NCBI RefSeq assembly: GCF_003060825.1
Contig: NZ_CP028922.1
Coordinates: 3,806,001 to 3,870,000 of the forward strand
Reading direction: 5' to 3'
Source: Paenibacillus sp. CAA11
GTDB taxonomy: Bacteria; Bacillota; Bacilli; Paenibacillales; Paenibacillaceae
DNA: 64,000 nucleotides
Below the pieces are notes generated by a model, which saw only the letters and a list, made by a program, of their open reading frames with translations, ran no database searches and was not told the DNA's origin. Both the position numbers and the translations under genes were made by a program. Below are positions 58,873-64,000 of the stretch, one piece after another (position 1 is the first letter of the stretch; the number at the start of each line of letters is the position of its first letter).

Positions 58873-60123
58873 ATGTCACAGATAAAATGGGGCAATCCCT
58901 TGATGATTTTAGCCCTATTCACCTTATGCGCACTTATGGCCATATTTCCTGAAGCTTCCTGGATGTCGGCCGTGAGGGGCTTATCGATTTGGTGGGATGT
59001 TCTCTTCCCTTCGCTATTTCCTTTCTTTGTCATTTCAGAGGTTCTGCTTGGACTAGGTATTGTTCATTTTCTAGGAACCCTTCTTGATCCGCTTATGAAG
59101 CCGCTCTTCCGTATTCCGGGAAGCGGAGGGTTTGTAGCAGCTATGGGCTTTGCAGCAGGATACCCAGTCAGCGCCAGGCTGACAGCCAAGCTTCGGGAGC
59201 AAAAGCTCGTCAGCCGAGAGGAGGGAGAGCGGCTCGTGGCATTCACCACTTCTTCTGATCCCATTTTTCTGATCGGAGCGGTCTCCGTGGGATTCTTCCA
59301 CAGCCCTCAGCTTGCTCTTATTCTGGCCCTCGCCCATTATGGCGGCTCTGTGATCATCGGCCTGGTGATGAGATACCACGGCCGTGCAGCTGGTTCGAGC
59401 AGCGCAGCAGATACAGTTAGCAGCGGCGAGGCTGCTAAGTCCGGACGATTCTCCTTCGGCGGGGCACTTCGGGTTATGCATCAAGCCAGGATGGAGGATG
59501 GCCGCGACCTTGGCGAGCTGATGCGCCAGGCCGTGTCCTCCTCTCTTAAGCTTATGACCGTCGTAGGCGGCCTTGTTGTATTTTTCTCCGTCTTTCTAGA
59601 GCTGCTCACAGCCTCCGGATTTATCCAGCTTCTACTTGAAGGCTTAAGGAGGCTTCTTCCAGTGCTCGGTCTGCCGGAAGGGCTCGCTTCACCTTTAATC
59701 GGGGGAACCTTTGAGGTTACGCTAGGTGCCAAGTCCTCAGCTGCGGCGCAGGTTCCATTCATGTTCCAGGCCGCCGCTGCCGCCTTTATCCTGTCGTGGG
59801 GCGGTCTGTCTGTACATGCTCAGGTAGCTAGCATCTTAAACAGCACCGATCTGCGGTATGCCCCCTTCCTGATCGCAAGATTCATTCATGCCTTCCTGTC
59901 TTCTGTAATTATTCTGCTTCTATGGCCGCTGTTCGGGGCTGGTATTGTGATCCAAAGCGCCAGCAGCCTTGCTGCTGTGCCCGCCTGGACTCATAACTGG
60001 CATGCTGCCGCAGGAAACTCCGCATATTTTTACAAAGGGCTGCTGTTCTTGCTTATTTTGTCTGGTTTTGCAATCCTCATTCAGCGATTATTTTTGGGGA
60101 AACGACCCGGCGAGCACAAATGA
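58873..60123 (+). CDS. ylbJ: Sporulation integral membrane protein YlbJ
   Basis: A 416-aa membrane protein with about nine helices of the SpoVAC/nucleoside-recognition (Gate) type. SIWWDVLFPSLFPFFVISEV and the Gly-rich GFAAGYPVSARLTAKLREQK, then TTSSDPIFLIGAVSVGFF, match YlbJ. In Bacillus it is needed for spore cortex and heat resistance. ATGGAGGCG precedes the ATG. Sigma-E control is expected from the family. Confidence 0.92.
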   Translation: MSQIKWGNPLMILALFTLCALMAIFPEASWMSAVRGLSIWWDVLFPSLFPFFVISEVLLGLGIVHFLGTLLDPLMKPLFRIPGSGGFVAAMGFAAGYPVSARLTAKLREQKLVSREEGERLVAFTTSSDPIFLIGAVSVGFFHSPQLALILALAHYGGSVIIGLVMRYHGRAAGSSSAADTVSSGEAAKSGRFSFGGALRVMHQARMEDGRDLGELMRQAVSSSLKLMTVVGGLVVFFSVFLELLTASGFIQLLLEGLRRLLPVLGLPEGLASPLIGGTFEVTLGAKSSAAAQVPFMFQAAAAAFILSWGGLSVHAQVASILNSTDLRYAPFLIARFIHAFLSSVIILLLWPLFGAGIVIQSASSLAAVPAWTHNWHAAAGNSAYFYKGLLFLLILSGFAILIQRLFLGKRPGEHK

Positions 60124-60235
60124 AACGTTGTTTTCTGGTTAATAATTGATTATGATCGATTCATGTGGAAAAGTTGGATGTAGTCCTTTTTTGAATCATC
60201 CGGCTTCAACTCCAACCGAAAAAGGAGCTTTCATC

Positions 60236-61039
60236 TTGAGATACTACGTTCTTGACCGAGGAGATTCGCTCTCTGTTGATCTGACCGAACAATTTCATAA
60301 GCTAGCCGGGGAGCACGGGTTTGAGCTTGATGCCGAATCTCCGGAGATTGTTGTGTCCATCGGCGGTGATGGAACGATGCTTCACGCTTTCCATACGTTT
60401 ATTGACCGCATTCCGTCCATAGCCTTTGTGGGAATACATACTGGACACCTGGGATTCTACGCCGACTGGAAGGCTGACGAAATCCCCGAGCTGATCAAAC
60501 TGATGAGCGGACAAGGCGGACCTGAAGCACCGAAGCCGCGCATTGTGAACTATCCCTTGCTTGATTTGGAGATTGTAAAGAAATCGGGCACGACTTCGTA
60601 TGTATGCCTAAATGAGTTCACACTAAAAAGCGTGGATGGCACCATAGTCGCTCAAGTAGACATCAATGATGAGCTGTTCGAGATGTTCCGCGGCGATGGG
60701 ATCTGTGTGTCTACGCCTTCCGGCAGCACCGCGTATAACAAAAGCCTTGGAGGGGCCATGATGCACCCGACCGTCGAAGCTCTGCAAATCGCCGAAATTG
60801 CCTCCATTAATAATCGCGTATTCCGGACGATGGGTTCGCCGCTTGTACTGCCCAAGCACCATCACTGCGATATTTATTCACGCAAAGAACAAAATCTGAT
60901 GCTGACTATAGATCACATCAATCTGCCTATCCATGACCTGCTGTCTGTCCGCTGCCAGGTCGCTCGGCAGAAGATCAGCTTTGTCAGATACCGTCCGTTC
61001 CCCTTCTGGCAGCGGGTACGGAACGCCTTCTTGGATTAA
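60236..61039 (+). CDS. nadK: NAD kinase
   Basis: It phosphorylates NAD+ to NADP+. The GGDGT motif is in VSIGGDGTMLHAF; the second conserved part is FRGDGICVSTPSGSTAYNKS, then LGGAMMHP. TTG 60236 follows AAAGGAG by 8 bases and gives 267 aa, the family length. An ATG 30 codons earlier would add an unrelated extension without ribosome site. Confidence 0.95.
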   Translation: MRYYVLDRGDSLSVDLTEQFHKLAGEHGFELDAESPEIVVSIGGDGTMLHAFHTFIDRIPSIAFVGIHTGHLGFYADWKADEIPELIKLMSGQGGPEAPKPRIVNYPLLDLEIVKKSGTTSYVCLNEFTLKSVDGTIVAQVDINDELFEMFRGDGICVSTPSGSTAYNKSLGGAMMHPTVEALQIAEIASINNRVFRTMGSPLVLPKHHHCDIYSRKEQNLMLTIDHINLPIHDLLSVRCQVARQKISFVRYRPFPFWQRVRNAFLD

Positions 61040-61044
61040 CAAAG

Positions 61045-61073
61045 AACGGTTCCCGAATTATTCGGGAACCGTT
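61045..61073. terminator. Terminator shared by nadK and yutD
   Basis: A perfect 13-bp stem (61045-61057 with 61061-61073) with TTTTG on the plus side. The yutD stop (61058) lies in its loop. Confidence 0.9.
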
Positions 61074-61585
61074 TTGTTTTTCTCAGACACCTTCGCATCT
61101 TCCGTATTTACAGACGCTGGGCGCTCTTTGCTCATATTCTTGTCCTGATCACGGACCGGCTCTTTGACCAGTGCTTCCTTCCCTTGCCCTTCCTTGCCCT
61201 GATTCTTTCTTGGGCCAGACTCACGGGCCGGGTCAGCAGAAGCTGGATTCTTGCTCTGATCCTGCTGGACCGTCTTACCGCCGCTCTCCTTGTCGGTCTC
61301 CTTGCTGGACGCCTCCTTGACCTTCTGGAGAACAAAGTAAGCACAGCCAAAGTTGCAGTATTCGTTGATGTAATCGGTAATCCCCGAAACCGCTGTATCT
61401 CGCGTTGCCTTCGGGTGAGTATCTTTATAGAACCCCTTTAACCGGAGCTGGTTATACCCCCAGTCTCCGATGATATAATCGTACCGCTCCAGCACATCGC
61501 TGTATCGCTGTTTGAAGGCTTCGGGATTCCAGCCGTTCTTATAATCCTTGACGACTTCATAATGCTTCCCGTTAACTTGAATCAC
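61058..61585 (-). CDS. yutD: YutD family protein
   Basis: Residues 1-95 match YutD (FEVI-type start IQVNGKHYEVVKDYKNGWNP, then YDYIIGDWGYNQLRLKGFY and CNFGCAYFVLQ). The last 80 residues are a Lys/Glu/Gln-rich disordered tail, longer than usual. Function unknown. It lies 36 bp after lipA on the same strand, probably one operon as in Bacillus. Confidence 0.88.
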   Translation of the reverse strand: MIQVNGKHYEVVKDYKNGWNPEAFKQRYSDVLERYDYIIGDWGYNQLRLKGFYKDTHPKATRDTAVSGITDYINEYCNFGCAYFVLQKVKEASSKETDKESGGKTVQQDQSKNPASADPARESGPRKNQGKEGQGKEALVKEPVRDQDKNMSKERPASVNTEDAKVSEKNKTVPE

Positions 61586-61621
61586 AGCTGTTCCTCCTTC
61601 ATCTCCCTAGAGGGAGGGTGA

Positions 61622-62515
61622 TCAGACACCTTCTTTGGCGCTCTTAGCCGATTTCACCTGTTCATGCGCATGATAAGAACTGCGCACCATAGGTCCGGAT
61701 TCCACATGGCTGAAACCGCGCTTGAGCCCTTCTTCCTTCAAATCCGCAAATTCCTCCGGACGATAATATTTCTCCACATTCAAGTGCTTTGGCGAAGGCT
61801 GCAGATATTGGCCGATCGTGATAATGTCACAATCCACTGCACGCAAATCGTCCATCGCCTGCAAAATTTCGTCCCATTCTTCTCCCACACCCAGCATGAT
61901 GCTCGATTTGGTAGGAATATCCGGCTGCATCTTCTTCGCCCGCTCCAATAGCTCCAGAGAACGGCGATATTTCGCCTTCGCCCGAACACGGTCGGAGAGC
62001 CGTTCAACAGTCTCAATGTTATGGTTCAGAATGTCCGGCTTCGCATCCATCACAATTTTCAGTGAAGCCTCGTCTCCTAGAAAATCAGGAATCAGTACTT
62101 CCACACTGCACAGCGGAAGGCGGCGGCGAACTGCTTTGACACTCTCTGCAAAGATCGCAGCTCCGCCATCCTTCAGATCGTCCCGGGCCACACTTGTGAT
62201 GACACAGTGATTAAGATTCATGTTCTCAGCGGCTTCGGCTACGCGCTCCGGCTCCTGCAAATCAAGCTCTGTAGGCATGCCTGTATTTACCGCGCAAAAA
62301 CGGCAGGCTCTTGTACAGATATCTCCCAATATCATAAAAGTCGCCGTTCGGTTTGCCCAGCATTCATATATGTTCGGACAGCGCGCTTCCTCGCACACGG
62401 TATGTAGAGTCTTTGAACGCATCATTTTCTTGATATCCTGGTAGTTGTCGCCTGTCGTTAACTTAATACGAATCCAATCCGGTTTCGGTTCTTTTGCTGC
62501 TTTTGCCAAGTACAA
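61622..62515 (-). CDS. lipA: Lipoyl synthase
   Basis: A radical-SAM enzyme inserting two sulfurs into octanoyl groups on lipoyl domains. The auxiliary cluster motif is [12 protein letters not shown] and the SAM cluster [10 protein letters not shown]. The C-terminal RSSYHA serine is a ligand of the sacrificed cluster. At 297 aa it has the normal length. Nfu and the IscA-type protein in this window could supply its clusters. Confidence 0.97.
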   Translation of the reverse strand: MYLAKAAKEPKPDWIRIKLTTGDNYQDIKKMMRSKTLHTVCEEARCPNIYECWANRTATFMILGDICTRACRFCAVNTGMPTELDLQEPERVAEAAENMNLNHCVITSVARDDLKDGGAAIFAESVKAVRRRLPLCSVEVLIPDFLGDEASLKIVMDAKPDILNHNIETVERLSDRVRAKAKYRRSLELLERAKKMQPDIPTKSSIMLGVGEEWDEILQAMDDLRAVDCDIITIGQYLQPSPKHLNVEKYYRPEEFADLKEEGLKRGFSHVESGPMVRSSYHAHEQVKSAKSAKEGV

Positions 62516-62691
62516 GACCTTCCTTCTTCTAGATTAAAGTCGTTGCCGTCTATTATACCATGAAAAAAGTCGAAATTCTTCCGGACAAGCATGAAGAATA
62601 AAACAAAGCCATTTGTTCCAAATTAATGAGCAGCAGAGCCAAACTTCGGCAGCAAAGGCAAAAGTCGTATTTGGAACAGGAGGTTATTCGC

Positions 62692-63741
62692 ATGAGTTTA
62701 ATTCGGATCAGGAATAGCAAATCGGCCAGATTAACCAGCTATTTGCTCCTTATTGCCGGAACAACTACAGCACTGCTCCTTGCCAGCAGCCAGCAGACCG
62801 CCTCTGCTGAACTGCCTCAGAAGCAAGCGGCAAAGCCGGATATCTATACAGAGCGGAAATCCATATATGAGGAAATCGGAGAACTCACCCAGATTCCCTG
62901 GTTCCGTCTGGCTGCAATTGATCAGTATGAACGCAGTCTGACGCCAAAGGCAAAGCTTGAGGCACGCAAGTCAAGACTCATCCATCTGGAGCCCAAGGCG
63001 TTCTTGTGGGCAGGCCGGATTAACCCCGACACTACAGATACCAATCCTGTATCGATAGGCATTTTCGGGGGAATTGGGAAGGATGCTTCTGGTGATGGAA
63101 TCGCCGATCCGGCGAATGACCGGGATGCCATCTACAGCATGGCCCGCTATCTCCAATCTTACGGTCCATCAGAAGACGATTTCAGCATTGCCGTCTGGCG
63201 CTATTATCAGAATGATCGTGCTGTGGAGCGCATCCGGCAATTCACTAAAATTTATAAGACATATAATACCCTTAATTTACAAGACACTTCCTTTCCGCTT
63301 CCACTGACCAGCGTATACAGCTACCGCGACACCTGGGGAGACCGTCGGGGATACGGAGGCAACCGCATCCATGAAGGGACAGATTTATTTGCCAGCTATG
63401 GAGTTCCGGTTCGCAGCACCTGCTACGGCATTGTGGAGACCAAAGGCTGGAACCGCTTCGGTGGTTGGCGTATAGGCATTCGAGACTTGCAGAACCGCTA
63501 TCACTACTACGCTCATCTACTCGGCTATGACAAAACCATTGAAATTGGAGGAACCGTCAAGCCTGGTCAGGTCGTTGGCTGGGTCGGCAGCAGCGGGTAC
63601 GGCGGCCCCGGAACCCAAGGCAAATTCCCGCCGCATTTGCATTACGGGATTTACCGGGATACAGGCCATAATGAATGGGCCTTCGATCCTTACCCACTGC
63701 TCCGTCAATGGGAGCAGGCAGAGAGAAGCCGCCACAAGTAG
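62692..63741 (+). CDS. yunA: M23 peptidase-domain protein (YunA)
   Basis: A secreted or membrane-anchored 349-aa protein. The signal segment (residues 13-42) ends TASAELP. The middle region (TERKSIYEEIGELTQIPWFR) resembles a lysozyme-like or substrate-binding part. The C-terminal M23/LytM domain has HEGTDLFASYGVPV and HLHYGIY with conserved His and Asp residues for zinc. ATG 62692 follows ACAGGAGGT. In Bacillus yunA lies beside lipA, between it and yunB, as here. Confidence 0.9.
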   Translation: MSLIRIRNSKSARLTSYLLLIAGTTTALLLASSQQTASAELPQKQAAKPDIYTERKSIYEEIGELTQIPWFRLAAIDQYERSLTPKAKLEARKSRLIHLEPKAFLWAGRINPDTTDTNPVSIGIFGGIGKDASGDGIADPANDRDAIYSMARYLQSYGPSEDDFSIAVWRYYQNDRAVERIRQFTKIYKTYNTLNLQDTSFPLPLTSVYSYRDTWGDRRGYGGNRIHEGTDLFASYGVPVRSTCYGIVETKGWNRFGGWRIGIRDLQNRYHYYAHLLGYDKTIEIGGTVKPGQVVGWVGSSGYGGPGTQGKFPPHLHYGIYRDTGHNEWAFDPYPLLRQWEQAERSRHK

Positions 63742-63780
63742 CTCCCATTTCAAAGGGTCTTAGACGGTGTAATCACATGC

Positions 63781-63817
63781 AAAAGGGCCATCCGCTTTTC
63801 TCACGGATGACCCTTTT
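63781..63817. terminator. Bidirectional terminator between yunA and yunB
   Basis: A 14-bp stem (63781-63794 with 63804-63817) with one mismatch, T-run on the plus side and on the minus side. Confidence 0.85.
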
Positions 63818-63824
63818 GTCAGTT

Positions 63825-64000
63825 CTATGGCTTTTGAACTTCAACCTCTCCTGATGTGGAGGGAGGCGACGGCAGCGCAATGTTAGGTGCATTAGCCCCA
63901 TTCTCACCCACCGGATTCCCTTTGTTGTCATAGTAATACATCGGTACATCCCCCACCACAAGCAGATAAGAAACCGGAATCTCCGTCTCTACGGTCTGCG
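63825..64000 (-). CDS. yunB: Sporulation protein YunB, C-terminal end (partial)
   Basis: The frame enters from the right edge and ends at TAG 63827-63825. The 57 visible residues start VETEIPVSYLLVVGDVPMYY, typical of the YunB C-terminus (VP...VGDVP...Y). A Pro/Ser-rich tail follows. Position next to yunA supports the call. The front of the gene is outside the window. Confidence 0.7.
   Translation of the reverse strand, partial: QTVETEIPVSYLLVVGDVPMYYYDNKGNPVGENGANAPNIALPSPPSTSGEVEVQKP

Noticed and set aside
1-64000. CRISPR arrays, rRNA and tRNA genes
   Set aside because: No regularly spaced repeats, and no rRNA or tRNA cloverleaf sequences were noticed; the T-box at 50.6 kb senses tRNA but is not one.

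Overview
The window looks like the chromosome of a spore-forming, low-to-moderate GC Firmicute of the Paenibacillus type. Evidence: Shine-Dalgarno sequences are strong, TTG/GTG starts are frequent, and sporulation genes (alpha/beta SASP, ylbJ, yunB, sda) are present. The gene order uvrC-trxA, dnaB-dnaI and the yumC/yutM/yutJ/yuzB/yutI/yutD/lipA/yunA/yunB neighbourhood recall Bacillus. The futalosine menaquinone enzyme MqnE and the HEPN, DUF2515 and YheC/D families fit Paenibacillaceae. Species assignment is inference.

Layout. 1-6.8 kb: end of a CPBP protease gene, uvrC, trxA, dnaI, dnaB and an XRE-TPR regulator. 6.9-10.7 kb: a biofilm-matrix island. A SinI-like antirepressor gene (minus strand) lies behind a c-di-GMP-I riboswitch. 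It diverges from a gene in the TapA position, then sipW, tasA/calY and sinR. 10.7-15.3 kb: hemQ, type II NADH dehydrogenase, YumC-type ferredoxin-NADP reductase, a small Zn-ribbon protein, and a 48-aa sda gene with four consensus DnaA boxes upstream. 15.3-17.8 kb: YheC-like ATP-grasp gene, then a decayed integrative-element remnant (YolD and DNA ligase pseudogenes, integrase N-terminus, an intact 42-aa gene). 17.9-22.3 kb: IscA/ErpA, mqnE, YutJ, YuzB, Nfu and an SDR.

22.3-34.2 kb: methionine ABC operon with SAM-I riboswitch, HEPN protein, UbiD decarboxylase, ctaA, thioredoxin-like protein, DUF2515, MurJ/SpoVB-like flippase, DUF456 and HAD phosphatase. 34.4-38.2 kb: manganese-type ABC operon with a MntR-like box. 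38.4-46.2 kb: two tandem class B PBPs, a membrane-transglutaminase fusion, an MFS transporter and a small TOPRIM protein. 46.2-50.9 kb: ctaB with a structured leader, a complete group IIC intron inserted just after the trpS terminator, and trpS with its T-box. 51-64 kb: aldose epimerase, SASP, ArsR-MFS pair, PepF, YycC, DUF2225, truncated globin, a 33-aa membrane peptide, YlbJ, NAD kinase, YutD, LipA, YunA and the end of YunB.

Three copies of a ~95-bp element with 19-bp terminal inverted repeats (22.3, 38.3 and 46.2 kb) form a MITE-like family. In each case the same end faces the 3' end of a neighbouring gene.

Themes: heme and respiration (hemQ, ctaA, ctaB, NDH-2, YutJ, mqnE/ubiD, globin), Fe-S and lipoate (IscA, Nfu, LipA), cell wall, sporulation and matrix. 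The most interesting unit is the matrix island. Its sequence suggests that c-di-GMP sets SinI, which antagonises SinR, which may in turn act on SinR-like boxes in front of the matrix genes.
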